Source: an uncultured Clostridia bacterium (GTDB lineage: Bacteria; Bacillota; Clostridia; TANB77; CAG-508). Taken from it: a stretch of 13,234 nucleotides of DNA. The stretch's first letter is position 1; every line of letters begins with the position of its first letter. Shown piece after piece: positions 1 through 6,617 of this stretch. The position numbers and the translations under genes were made by a program. The notes beneath the pieces are model-generated. The model was not told the origin of the DNA. It did not search any database and worked only from the letters and a program-made list of their open reading frames with translations. The stretch covers positions 1-13,234 of the forward strand of contig CANQHH010000018.1 in the NCBI GenBank assembly GCA_947623615.1. Direction: 5' to 3'.

Positions 1-68
1 TTATCTACATTTTTAAATTTACTTATTAATGTGTATCCCCAGTCAAAAAATATATATTTATATCTCAT
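1..68 (-). CDS. HAD-superfamily hydrolase, N-terminal fragment (runs off window)
   Basis: Reading down from the ATG at 68, the frame stays open to the window edge and encodes MRYKYIFFDWGYTLISKFKN followed by VD. The hydrophobic strand followed by DWGYT fits HAD motif I (DxxxT), in which the first Asp is the nucleophile that forms the phospho-aspartate. Here the usual second Asp is Gly, as also happens in some HAD branches. A good ribosome binding site, AAAGGAG, lies 8 bases upstream of the ATG on the minus strand, which supports the start. Only about 22 residues are visible, so substrate and subfamily cannot be told. The family call rests on this one motif. Confidence 0.55.
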   Translation of the reverse strand, partial: MRYKYIFFDWGYTLISKFKNVD

Positions 69-175
69 AATTTTTTTCTCCTTTATATTCTTCTATAATA
101 TATTCAAAATAATGTTCGTAAAATTCTACCAATAATTGGATTTATTTTTTTCTATATTTTTATGAAAATGAATTA

Positions 176-202
176 AGCACCTCTCTTATGGTGAGAGGTG
201 CT
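176..202 (-). terminator. Hairpin downstream of the 209-residue gene, likely terminator
   Basis: A perfect 10-bp inverted repeat (AGCACCTCTC / GAGAGGTGCT) with a 7-base loop. On the minus strand it is followed by TTAATTCATTTT, a broken T-rich tail, so it can serve as a weak intrinsic terminator for the gene ending at 247. It is the second of two hairpins in tandem. Confidence 0.6.
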
Positions 203-206
203 ACTT

Positions 207-237
207 ACCTAACTGAAGTTATTAACTTCAGTTAGGT
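207..237 (-). terminator. Perfect 14-bp hairpin just after the stop codon of the 209-residue gene
   Basis: ACCTAACTGAAGTT and its exact reverse complement are separated by only ATT. It begins about 9 bases past the TAA at 247-249 on the minus strand. It has no T-run of its own, so it may act with the neighbouring hairpin at 176-202, or protect the mRNA 3' end. The remaining sequence from 69 to 175 is AT-rich and I see nothing else in it. Confidence 0.6.
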
Positions 238-246
238 GGTTGGTTA

Positions 247-876
247 TTAGATCTGCTCAGCCAACAATTCAGTCAGATCAGTCAGAACTCCAACATCTTT
301 TCCATCGAAAGTTACAATGTACTCAGATGCAGAACGCTCAGACAAATCCAGAATGTTGACATCGCCCTCGCCGTATTGCACCCACATAGCCTTGCCGATT
401 CGACCAGTACGTACCTCACCGCCCCAATCGGTACGGATCAGTTCATAGGTCTCACCTTTGCGGTTCACAGGGAAACCTGCAGACAAAACCCATTTAGGAG
501 CTTCCTCTGTGATGAGGGAAGCCTTGACAGTGGCAGGTAAGTTGTAACACTTGCCGTCAATCACTTTTAGGGTGTCGTCGCCATTATCCTTAGACCAGGC
601 TCCATAGTTACCAGGCACTCTGTTCCGATTTTCTTCGGAAACAGGCTCGTAACAGATATACGCTGGTAATCCTCGTATAGCTGCACCTTCGACTGCATAG
701 AGAGTAATGGAGCCGTCAGCATTAACCTCAACAGCACCATCTTCCAGCAGGAAATCAGGAACTTCTGCCAGAGTCGTAACATAAACACAGTTCTCACGAA
801 CTTTGCCAACGCTCTTGTGAATCAGAACCGATTTGCCTTCGCGGATATCAGAAACCAACTTTTCAATGTTCATCAT
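247..876 (-). CDS. Unrecognised 209-residue protein of atypical base composition
   Basis: I do not recognise this protein. It starts with two Met codons; the first (876) is 8 bases after AAGGAGG and the second 11, so the first is chosen. It looks soluble, with no signal peptide or membrane segment, and mixed in charge. Visible landmarks are a hydrophobic amphipathic N-terminus, a PGNYGAWSKDNGDD stretch near residues 88-101, RTDWGGEVRTGRIGK around 148-162, and an acidic, Leu-rich C-terminus ending LLAEQI. The coding region is about 50% GC over positions 301-420 (60 of 120 by hand count), far above the roughly 30% of nearby housekeeping genes. It has its own promoter (943-971) and tandem hairpins after the stop, so it looks like a one-gene transcription unit and probable recent acquisition. 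The reading frame is secure; the function is unknown. Confidence 0.8.
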   Translation of the reverse strand: MMNIEKLVSDIREGKSVLIHKSVGKVRENCVYVTTLAEVPDFLLEDGAVEVNADGSITLYAVEGAAIRGLPAYICYEPVSEENRNRVPGNYGAWSKDNGDDTLKVIDGKCYNLPATVKASLITEEAPKWVLSAGFPVNRKGETYELIRTDWGGEVRTGRIGKAMWVQYGEGDVNILDLSERSASEYIVTFDGKDVGVLTDLTELLAEQI

Positions 877-908
877 AAATATGTCCTCCTTAAATTGATT
901 ATGATGTC

Positions 909-929
909 TCTGTAATTTTTTATTACAGA
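909..929 (-). other. Hairpin in the 5' leader of the 209-residue gene
   Basis: TCTGTAAT and ATTACAGA form an 8-bp perfect stem with a 5-base loop (AAAAA on the minus strand). It lies between the promoter and the ribosome binding site. No T-run follows it on the minus strand, so it is more likely a leader structure or binding site than a terminator. Confidence 0.4.
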
Positions 930-942
930 TATATATACTATT

Positions 943-971
943 ATTATATCATGTTTACATAATAAATTCAA
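943..971 (-). promoter_or_regulatory. Sigma-A-type promoter for the 209-residue gene
   Basis: On the minus strand, TTGAAT (971-966) is followed after 17 bases by TATAAT (948-943). TGA directly before the -10 makes an extended -10 (TGATATAAT). It sits about 70 bases upstream of the start codon at 876. Confidence 0.7.
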
Positions 972-1031
972 ACCTTTATGAATTTATTTGACAAAAGCAA
1001 TTAGTTTAATTAATTTTAAATAGTACATACT

Positions 1032-1063
1032 AAAAAAATACCATCCTTTACAGAATGGTATTT
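1032..1063 (-). terminator. Rho-independent terminator of the tRNA operon
   Basis: On the minus strand, AAATACCAT and ATGGTATTT form a 9-bp stem (with one mismatch and a further pair inside), followed by a run of seven T. It lies 40 bases after the tRNA-Tyr 3' end and closes the minus-strand tRNA unit. Confidence 0.8.
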
Positions 1064-1068
1064 GTATT

Positions 1069-1095
1069 TATCTGTTCTAAAAGTTCGAACAGATA
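1069..1095 (-). other. Hairpin between tRNA-Tyr and the terminator
   Basis: A 9-bp perfect inverted repeat, TATCTGTTC / GAACAGATA, with a 9-base loop. It begins seven bases past the tRNA CCA on the minus strand. It may be part of the 3' trailer recognised or trimmed during tRNA processing; that role is inference. Confidence 0.4.
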
Positions 1096-1101
1096 CGTTT
1101 A

Positions 1102-1187
1102 TGGTGGGCAGGGATGGATTCGAACCATCGTACTCAAATGAGAACAGATTTACAGTCTGCCGCCTTTAACCACTCGGCCACCTACCC
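1102..1187 (-). tRNA. tRNA-Tyr (anticodon GTA)
   Basis: A class II tRNA of 86 bases with encoded CCA (1102-1104). The acceptor arms GGGTAGG and CCTGCCC pair over 7 bp with one G-T. The anticodon GTA lies at 1153-1151 in the context CTGTAAATC, there is a long variable arm, and the T-loop carries GGTTCGAATCC. It is second in a two-tRNA unit, 15 bases after tRNA-Met on the minus strand, and is followed by a terminator. Confidence 0.95.
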
Positions 1188-1202
1188 TAATATAAAAAAC
1201 AA

Positions 1203-1279
1203 TGGTGCGCCCTCAAGGATTCGAACCTTGGACCCACCGGTTATGAGCCGGTTGCTCTGACCAACTGAGCTAAGGGCGC
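1203..1279 (-). tRNA. tRNA with CAT anticodon (elongator Met, or Ile2)
   Basis: A 77-base tRNA with encoded CCA (1203-1205). The acceptor arms GCGCCCT and AGGGCGC pair perfectly over 7 bp. The D-arm is TAGCTCAGTTGG, the anticodon CAT sits at 1245-1243 in GGCTCATAACC, and the T-loop holds GGTTCGAATCC. The paired 1-72 end argues against initiator Met. CAT is also the gene-level anticodon of tRNA-Ile2, whose C is modified to lysidine; sequence reading alone does not exclude this. It is first in the operon, 18 bases downstream of the promoter -10 box. Confidence 0.93.
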
Positions 1280-1296
1280 ATCTCAATGCAGGTTTA

Positions 1297-1325
1297 AGTA
1301 TAAAACATTTTTTATAAGTTGTCAA
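1297..1325 (-). promoter_or_regulatory. Sigma-A promoter of the tRNA operon
   Basis: On the minus strand, a consensus TTGACA (1325-1320) is followed after 17 bases by TATACT (1302-1297), close in front of the first tRNA. It is back-to-back with the hrcA promoter, so both units diverge from this gap. Confidence 0.85.
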
Positions 1326-1368
1326 TAGTTTTTCACAAAAAATTTACACTTTTTTTTGGATATATGTA

Positions 1369-1397
1369 TTGACAATTGGGGAGAATGGATATAATAT
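1369..1397 (+). promoter_or_regulatory. Sigma-A promoter of the hrcA-grpE-dnaK-dnaJ operon
   Basis: TTGACA at 1369-1374 with TAATAT at 1392-1397 (17-base spacer). TATAAT at 1390-1395 overlaps it with a 15-base spacer. The likely transcription start falls at the left edge of the CIRCE-like operator, the usual layout for HrcA repression. Confidence 0.85.
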
Positions 1398-1406
1398 ATA
1401 TAAAGT

Positions 1407-1433
1407 TTAGCAGTCGAGAATACCAATTGCTAA
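1407..1433 (+). promoter_or_regulatory. Degenerate CIRCE operator (HrcA binding site)
   Basis: Compared with the known CIRCE consensus TTAGCACTC-N9-GAGTGCTAA, this site reads TTAGCAGTC, then exactly nine bases, then AATTGCTAA. The left half differs at one position and the right half at two. The outer six bases of each arm (TTAGCA / TGCTAA) stay perfectly complementary. It overlaps the expected transcription start in front of hrcA, so HrcA autoregulation of the operon is the natural reading. Confidence 0.85.
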
Positions 1434-1447
1434 AAGAGGTGTAAAAA

Positions 1448-2449
1448 TTGGAAGAAAGAAAGAAAAAAATATTACAAGCGATTGTAGAAGAATATATAAA
1501 CACTGCTGAACCAGTTAGTTCGGGAAGTATTGTAAAAAAATACGGTCTAGGTCTAAGTAGTGCAACAATAAGGAACGAAATGGCAAATCTTGAAAAGGTA
1601 GGGTACTTAGAAAAACCACATACATCAAGTGGAAGAGTACCATCGCCTAAAGGATATAGGTTATATGTTGATGAGTTACTAAATGATCAAAATATAAGCA
1701 TAGATGAAATAAGATATATACAATCAAAACTCGAAACAAAAGTAAATGAAATAGAAGAATTAACAAAGATAGCGACAAGTACTTTGTCAGAAATAACTCA
1801 TTATACAACAGTTGCAGTTGGACCTAAAAAAGGAATGCAAAACATTGAGGAAATAAAATTTGTTTTGTTAGGCACAAGGATGCTGATGGCGGTTATATTA
1901 ACTGATAGCGGTTTAATAAAAGAAACAATAATAAAATTTGATGAAGATATAACAAATGAACAAGTAGACATGTTGAATTTTATATTTGGAAATAAACTAA
2001 AAGGAAAACCTTTAGAGGAGATTGATAAACCATTAGAAGAATACATTTTTTCTCACATGAATTACAGCGTAAAGGTTATAAAGCCAATATTGGAGCAATT
2101 GAACAAAACAATTAATTATGACAATGAAATATATTTAGAAGGTGCAAACAAGGCTTTTGATTTGCCGGAATTTAAAAGTTTAGATGTTGCAAAGAATTTT
2201 ATAAATGTTATAGATCAAAAAGAAATTGTTGCAGATTTATTAAATACTGGTTTTGCAAACGATATAAATGTTTATATAGGCAATGAAAACGAAAATGAGA
2301 AATTAAAAGATTTTAGTATAGTAACATTTAGGCATATGTATAAAAATAAAGAGATAGGTACAATAGGGATAATAGGACCTACAAGAATGAACTATTCAAA
2401 GGTTATTTCAGTTATGAAATATATTAGCAAAAAGCTAAATGGTGAGTAG
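1448..2449 (+). CDS. hrcA: Heat-inducible transcription repressor HrcA
   Basis: HrcA is a dimeric repressor that binds CIRCE and is kept active by GroEL in unstressed cells; heat shock releases it. The N-terminal winged helix is clear: residues 8-32 (ILQAIVEEYINTAEPVSSG...) and the recognition region 37-66 with SSATIRNEMANLE and HTSSGRVPS. The central and C-terminal GAF-like dimerisation part follows, ending with the typical GTIGIIGPTRMNYSKVI block. At 333 residues it is of ordinary length. The start is TTG at 1448, 8 bases after AGAGG; no ATG fits the conserved N-terminus, and the rare start may keep repressor levels low. It is first in the heat-shock operon, directly behind the CIRCE-like site, with grpE 31 bases downstream. 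Confidence 0.97.
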   Translation: MEERKKKILQAIVEEYINTAEPVSSGSIVKKYGLGLSSATIRNEMANLEKVGYLEKPHTSSGRVPSPKGYRLYVDELLNDQNISIDEIRYIQSKLETKVNEIEELTKIATSTLSEITHYTTVAVGPKKGMQNIEEIKFVLLGTRMLMAVILTDSGLIKETIIKFDEDITNEQVDMLNFIFGNKLKGKPLEEIDKPLEEYIFSHMNYSVKVIKPILEQLNKTINYDNEIYLEGANKAFDLPEFKSLDVAKNFINVIDQKEIVADLLNTGFANDINVYIGNENENEKLKDFSIVTFRHMYKNKEIGTIGIIGPTRMNYSKVISVMKYISKKLNGE

Positions 2450-2480
2450 GTATTTATATATTAAAGAAAGAAGGGATAAA

Positions 2481-2990
2481 ATGTCAGAAGAAAATACAGA
2501 GTTAAATAATGAACAATTTACAAAGGATGCTGATGAAATGATCGAATTAAAAAAACAATTAGAATCACAGAAAATACAGCTAGGAGAAACAGAAGATAGG
2601 TTAAAAAGGGTAGCTGCAGAATTTGATAATTACAAAAAGAGAAGTTTAAAAGAAAGAGATATGTTACATAGCTCATTATTAGCAGATATTGTTTCAAGTT
2701 TTTTACCAATATTAGATAATTTGGAAAAAGCAATAGAAACAAATACTAGTGATGAGAATTACAAACAAGGGATTGAATTGGTATTAAAGCAATTCAAGGA
2801 TGTTCTTTCTGCAAATGGTGTAAGAGAGATTGAAACAGTAGGAAAAACTTTTGATCCCGAATTACATGAAGCAGTTAGCTCAGTAATAGATGAAAATCTT
2901 GGAGAAAAAGAAATAAAAGAAGAATATAGAAAAGGATATATAATTGGAAATAAAGTTATAAGACATTCTATGGTTATTGTGGCTAATTAA
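2481..2990 (+). CDS. grpE: Nucleotide exchange factor GrpE
   Basis: GrpE is the dimeric exchange factor that releases ADP from DnaK and so resets the chaperone cycle. The 169-residue protein has an acidic, disordered N-terminus, then a long helix (about residues 20-60) leading into RVAAEFDNYKKRSLKER. The C-terminal beta domain contains GKTFDPELHEAVS and the closing YIIGNKVIRHSMVIV signature. The frame is open further upstream to 2439, overlapping hrcA. The ATG at 2481 is preferred because AGAAGGG lies just upstream and the MSEENTEL beginning is typical. It is followed by a 146-base gap that carries a dispersed repeat before dnaK. Confidence 0.96.
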   Translation: MSEENTELNNEQFTKDADEMIELKKQLESQKIQLGETEDRLKRVAAEFDNYKKRSLKERDMLHSSLLADIVSSFLPILDNLEKAIETNTSDENYKQGIELVLKQFKDVLSANGVREIETVGKTFDPELHEAVSSVIDENLGEKEIKEEYRKGYIIGNKVIRHSMVIVAN

Positions 2991-3072
2991 GTAATTATGA
3001 TTTTAATTTTTAAGTTATTTGTTGCAAATGGTAACATATAGCTAACGTAAAAATAATATAAATAAAAGGAGA

Positions 3073-3117
3073 GACCTGTCCCTAAATCCTTAAAAAAAGG
3101 TAAAAGGGACTGTCCCC
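3073..3117 (+). repeat. Dispersed GTCC-type repeat in the dnaK leader
   Basis: GACCTGTCCCTAAATCCTT, a short A-run, then AAGGTAAAAGGGACTGTCCCC. The two ends are imperfect inverted arms (GTCCCT / AGGGAC and CCTT / AAGG pair). The same words recur at 8482-8581 before recG. In both places CTGTCCCC lies only a few bases before the ribosome binding site. Nothing else stands out in the rest of the 2991-3136 gap; I found no convincing second promoter there. Confidence 0.75.
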
Positions 3118-3136
3118 AAGAAAGGAAGTTTAAGTT

Positions 3137-4984
3137 ATGGGAAAAATTATAGGAATTGATTTAGGTACAACAAATTCATGTGTTGCAGTTATGGAAGGAG
3201 GAGAGCCAGTTGTTATTCCTAATGCAGAAGGAAATAGAACCACACCATCAGTTGTAGCTTTTTCAAAAAATGGGGAGAGATTAGTAGGACAAATTGCTAA
3301 GCGTCAAGCTGTTACTAATCCAGATAATACAGTTATCTCAATAAAAAGAGATATGGGAACAAATACAAAGGTAAATATAGATGGAGATGAATTTTCACCA
3401 CAAGAGATATCTGCAATGATTCTTCAAAAACTAAAAGCAGATGCAGAAAATTATTTAGGTCAACCAGTAACACAAGCTGTTATTACAGTACCAGCATATT
3501 TTAGTGATAGCCAAAGACAAGCTACAAAAGATGCTGGAAAAATAGCTGGATTAGAGGTTTTAAGAATTATAAATGAGCCTACAGCAGCAGCACTAGCTTT
3601 TGGAATGGATAAAGAAGATCAAGATCAAAAAATTATGATATATGATTTAGGAGGAGGAACATTTGATGTTTCTATCTTAGATATCGGAGACGGAGTATTT
3701 GAAGTTCTTGCAACAAATGGAAACACAAAACTAGGTGGAGATGACTTTGATGAAAGAATAATGAATTACTTAGTTGAAGAATTTAAAAAATCAAATGGTA
3801 TTGATTTAAAAACAGATAAAATGGCAATGCAACGTTTAAAAGAAGCAGCTGAAAAAGCTAAAATAGAACTTTCAGGAATGCAACAAACTCAAATTAATTT
3901 ACCATTTATCACAGCAGATGCAAATGGACCAAAACACTTAGATATAACATTAACAAGAGCAAAATTCGAAGAATTGATTAGCGATTTAATTGAAGCTACA
4001 AAAGTGCCAGTTCAAAATGCGTTAAAAGATGCTGGAATAACAGCAGAACAAATACACAAAGTTCTTTTAGTAGGTGGTTCAACTAGAGTACCTGCAGTTC
4101 AAGAAGCAGTTAAAAAAATAACAGGTAAAGAACCAGATAAAGGAATTAACCCAGATGAATGTGTTGCAATTGGAGCTGCAATTCAAGGTGGAGTTTTGTC
4201 AGGAGATGTAAAAGACTTAGTATTATTAGACGTTACACCTTTATCACTAGGAATTGAAACATTAGGTGGAGTATTTACAAAATTAATTGAAAGAAATACA
4301 ACAATACCTACAAAGAAATCACAAGTATTTTCAACAGCGGCAGATGGTCAAACAAGTGTTGAAATACACGTTCTTCAAGGTGAAAGAGAAATGGCAAGTT
4401 ACAACAAAACATTAGGTAGATTCCAATTAACAGGAATTCCAGCTGCACCAAGAGGAGTACCACAAATAGAAGTAACATTTGATATAGATGCAAATGGAAT
4501 AGTGCATGTATCTGCAAAAGATATGGCAACAGGAAACAGTCAACAAGTTGCAATTACAGCAAGTACAAACTTAACAGATGAAGATATTGATAAAGCAGTT
4601 AAAGATGCAGAAGCACATGCTGCAGAAGATAAGAAGAGAAAAGAAGAAATTGAAGTTAGAAATAATGCAGAAAGCCTTGTATATAACTGTCAAAAAACAA
4701 TTACAGACTTAGGTGATAAAATAAGTGGAGAAGAAAAGGCAAAAGCAGAAACAGAAGTTGAAAATGTTAAAAAAGCATTAGAGGGAACTGATGTGGAAGC
4801 AATAAAAGCTGCAACAGAAAAATTAACAACTGTATTCTATTCAATATCAGAAAAAATATATTCTAGCACAGCTGGAAATAATGCAGAATCTACAGGAGAA
4901 GGTACAGAAGGAGCAAAAACAGATAGTGACGGAAATGTTTATGATACAGACTATAAAGTAGAGGAAGATGGAGATAAGAAATAA
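3137..4984 (+). CDS. dnaK: Chaperone protein DnaK (Hsp70)
   Basis: Cytoplasmic ATP-driven chaperone that binds exposed hydrophobic segments with DnaJ and GrpE. The nucleotide-binding domain opens with GIDLGTTNSC (residues 5-14). It continues with AVITVPAYFSDSQRQATKDAG, INEPTAAALAFG, DLGGGTFDVSILD and LLVGGSTRVPAVQ. The interdomain linker LVLLDVTPLSLG lies near residues 361-372. Substrate-binding beta sandwich and helical lid follow, and a disordered acidic tail ends YKVEEDGDKK. The 615-residue length and early linker match the Gram-positive type, which lacks an insert of some two dozen residues found in the proteobacterial N-domain. The start ATG is 8 bases after AGGAAG. Its TAA overlaps the dnaJ ATG by one base, implying translational coupling. 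Confidence 0.99.
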   Translation: MGKIIGIDLGTTNSCVAVMEGGEPVVIPNAEGNRTTPSVVAFSKNGERLVGQIAKRQAVTNPDNTVISIKRDMGTNTKVNIDGDEFSPQEISAMILQKLKADAENYLGQPVTQAVITVPAYFSDSQRQATKDAGKIAGLEVLRIINEPTAAALAFGMDKEDQDQKIMIYDLGGGTFDVSILDIGDGVFEVLATNGNTKLGGDDFDERIMNYLVEEFKKSNGIDLKTDKMAMQRLKEAAEKAKIELSGMQQTQINLPFITADANGPKHLDITLTRAKFEELISDLIEATKVPVQNALKDAGITAEQIHKVLLVGGSTRVPAVQEAVKKITGKEPDKGINPDECVAIGAAIQGGVLSGDVKDLVLLDVTPLSLGIETLGGVFTKLIERNTTIPTKKSQVFSTAADGQTSVEIHVLQGEREMASYNKTLGRFQLTGIPAAPRGVPQIEVTFDIDANGIVHVSAKDMATGNSQQVAITASTNLTDEDIDKAVKDAEAHAAEDKKRKEEIEVRNNAESLVYNCQKTITDLGDKISGEEKAKAETEVENVKKALEGTDVEAIKAATEKLTTVFYSISEKIYSSTAGNNAESTGEGTEGAKTDSDGNVYDTDYKVEEDGDKK

Positions 4985-6150
4985 TGGCAAATAAAGACTA
5001 TTATGAAATATTGGGAGTAGATAAGAATGCGACAGACGATGAGCTAAAAAAAGCTTATAGGAAGCTTGCAAAGAAATATCACCCTGATGCAAATCCAGAT
5101 AATAAAAAAGAAGCGGAAGCTAAATTTAAAGAGGTAAATGAGGCATATGAAACATTATCAAACCCTCAGAAAAGGCAGATGTATGATCAATTTGGAACTG
5201 CTGACCCACAAGGATTTGGTGGGTCAGGAGGTCCTTTTGGAGGGCAAAATGGATATTATTCATATACTTCATCTGGCTTTGATGGATTTAGTGATTTTGG
5301 AGATTTAGGAGATATTTTCTCTTCATTTTTTGGAGGGGGTTTTTCAGGAGGAAGATCTTCTGCAAAGAATAATCAAGGACCTAGAAAAGGGGCAGATATA
5401 AGATATAATTTAGAAATAAGTTTTGAGGAAGCATTTCTAGGTACAGAGAGATATATTAATTTAACCAGAAACGAAACCTGTAAAACTTGTCATGGAGAAG
5501 GAGCAAAACCTGGTACTAAAAAGCAAAAATGTAGTATGTGTGGCGGTAGTGGACAAATAAGGCAAACACAAACGACTATATTTGGTCAGATGCAAACAAT
5601 GAGAACATGTACTAATTGTCATGGTACAGGAGAAATTATATCGGAACCATGTTTAGACTGTAAAGGAAAGGGGACTGTTAGAAAACAAGTAAAGGTTTCT
5701 GTAAAGATTCCGGCAGGAATAGATGAAAATCAAACAATCGTAATCAGAAATGAAGGAGAGCCAGGAGAAAAAGGTGGAGAAAAAGGAGATTTATACATAA
5801 CAATACATTTAAAAAGACATGGTATTTATACAAGGAAAGGTCAAGATGTATTGTGTGAAGTTCCAATTACATTTACGCAGGCGACTCTTGGTGCAAACCT
5901 AGAAATACCGATGGTAGACGGAACAAAGGAGACTTTTAAAATACCAGAAGGGACTCAAAATGGTACAAAATTTACAATAAAGGGCAAAGGATTTAAAAAC
6001 ATAAATAATGCGTATCAGGGAAATTTTGTATTTACTGTACTTGTACAAATCCCAAAAAGACTTACTAAAGAGCAAAGGGATATATTAATGCAACTTGCTA
6101 AAACAATGAATGAGCAACCTCCAATAAAGAAAAAAGGTCTATTTGGATAA
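4984..6150 (+). CDS. dnaJ: Chaperone protein DnaJ (Hsp40, class I)
   Basis: Co-chaperone that delivers substrates to DnaK and stimulates its ATPase. The J domain spans residues 1-70, with the essential HPD at 33-35. A Gly/Phe-rich region runs from about 70 to 130. The zinc-binding domain (about 166-230) has all four CxxCxGxG repeats: CKTCHGEG, CSMCGGSG, CTNCHGTG and CLDCKGKG. Two C-terminal beta domains follow. At 388 residues all class I parts are intact. The ATG overlaps the last base of the dnaK stop (TAATG). There is no clear terminator after its TAA, so transcription may continue into the small membrane protein gene. Confidence 0.99.
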   Translation: MANKDYYEILGVDKNATDDELKKAYRKLAKKYHPDANPDNKKEAEAKFKEVNEAYETLSNPQKRQMYDQFGTADPQGFGGSGGPFGGQNGYYSYTSSGFDGFSDFGDLGDIFSSFFGGGFSGGRSSAKNNQGPRKGADIRYNLEISFEEAFLGTERYINLTRNETCKTCHGEGAKPGTKKQKCSMCGGSGQIRQTQTTIFGQMQTMRTCTNCHGTGEIISEPCLDCKGKGTVRKQVKVSVKIPAGIDENQTIVIRNEGEPGEKGGEKGDLYITIHLKRHGIYTRKGQDVLCEVPITFTQATLGANLEIPMVDGTKETFKIPEGTQNGTKFTIKGKGFKNINNAYQGNFVFTVLVQIPKRLTKEQRDILMQLAKTMNEQPPIKKKGLFG

Positions 6151-6198
6151 ATTTATTATAATTTGGTAAAAAAAGTCTAAAAATTGCATATTATATAT

Positions 6199-6224
6199 TA
6201 ATAATATCTTTTGAGATATTATTA
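6199..6224 (+). other. AT-rich hairpin abutting the ribosome binding site of the small membrane protein gene
   Basis: TAATAATATC and GATATTATTA form a perfect 10-bp stem with loop TTTTGA. The right arm ends exactly where the GGGGG ribosome binding site (6225-6229) begins. There is no T-run, so it is not a plain terminator. It could influence translation initiation or mRNA stability; that is inference. Confidence 0.5.
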
Positions 6225-6237
6225 GGGGGTGTATAAT

Positions 6238-6483
6238 ATGTTTGAGCATGATTGTAGTAATGATAAAAAAGAAAAAAATACTTGCTCGAATGCAGTTATT
6301 GCTTTGATTGTTGCAATAATAACATTTGTAGCAGGTATTTTAATTGGAGCATTAACTGGTATATTTGCAGCATTAGGATTAGGAGCATTTATTGCGATTT
6401 TGGCAATTTTAATAATATTATTGATTATCAGAATTATATTATCTTTATGTGATAAAAAAGAAAAATACAATGATTGCTGTTAA
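6238..6483 (+). CDS. Small membrane protein with cysteine-bearing ends (unknown function)
   Basis: An 81-residue protein starting MFEHDCSNDKK. One long hydrophobic stretch, about residues 17-67, is broken by glycines (GILIGALTGIFAALGLG) and should form two membrane helices. The hydrophilic ends both carry cysteines: two near the N-terminus (HDC, NTC) and three at the C-terminus (SLCDKK, DCC). If the two helices make a hairpin, both ends face the same side and could form disulfides or bind metal. The frame is open to a GTG at 6229, but that codon overlaps the ribosome binding site, so the ATG at 6238 (8 bases after GGGGG) is chosen. Composition matches the host. I do not recognise a family. 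It follows dnaJ by 87 bases and may be co-transcribed with it. Confidence 0.75.
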   Translation: MFEHDCSNDKKEKNTCSNAVIALIVAIITFVAGILIGALTGIFAALGLGAFIAILAILIILLIIRIILSLCDKKEKYNDCC

Positions 6484-6498
6484 TTAATAGTAAAGATA

Positions 6499-6528
6499 TG
6501 CGTTAATTAAAGCGATGATTTTAACGCA
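6499..6528. other. Inverted repeat behind the small membrane protein gene
   Basis: TGCGTTAA and TTAACGCA are perfectly complementary over 8 bp around a 14-base loop. It is the first of three inverted repeats in the gap between two convergent genes, and the weakest. Confidence 0.4.
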
Positions 6529-6533
6529 ATGAA

Positions 6534-6557
6534 AAGAGCGCCCAATTGGGCACTCTT
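6534..6557 (-). terminator. GC-rich hairpin, likely terminator for the minus-strand 88-residue gene
   Basis: AAGAG-GCCC-AATT-GGGC-CTCTT with a single C/A mismatch. On the minus strand it ends CTCTTTTC, a short T tail, and so can terminate transcription from the 88-residue gene. On the plus strand it ends CTCTTG, which is poorer. Confidence 0.6.
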
Positions 6558-6574
6558 GAGATTTTGGAGCATTT

Positions 6575-6617
6575 AAGAAGGTAAATTTTAATTTGAAATT
6601 TACCTTCTTTATTTTTT
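6575..6617 (+). terminator. Rho-independent terminator behind the small membrane protein gene
   Basis: AAGAAGGTAAATTT and its exact reverse complement form a 14-bp stem (6575-6609) with a 7-base loop, followed on the plus strand by TTATTTTTT. It should end plus-strand transcription from the small membrane protein gene and possibly the heat-shock operon. Its T-run overlaps the stop codon of the convergent 88-residue gene. Confidence 0.8.

Noticed and set aside
1081..1100. LexA-type SOS box (CGAACAGATACGTTT)
   Set aside because: The spacing does not match the Gram-positive CGAAC-N4-GTTCG pattern, and it lies in a tRNA 3' trailer, not a promoter.
1069..1187. Integration attachment site at tRNA-Tyr
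   Set aside because: ATCTGTTC occurs both in the tRNA and its 3' flank, but 8 bases is too short. No copy of the tRNA 3' end (T-arm to CCA) is found near 1-246, and there is no integrase in the window.
2439..2480. Upstream start of GrpE overlapping hrcA
   Set aside because: No ribosome binding site fits it, and the 14 extra residues do not look like a GrpE N-terminus; the ATG at 2481 has one.
2518..2742. Minus-strand reading frames inside hrcA, grpE, dnaK, dnaJ, recG and the HAD gene
   Set aside because: They lack ribosome binding sites, are low-complexity and hydrophobic, and lie opposite well-supported genes; they are shadows of real coding frames.
2991..3072. Separate dnaK promoter
   Set aside because: TTGCAA and AT-rich -10-like words exist but none with acceptable 16-18 base spacing.
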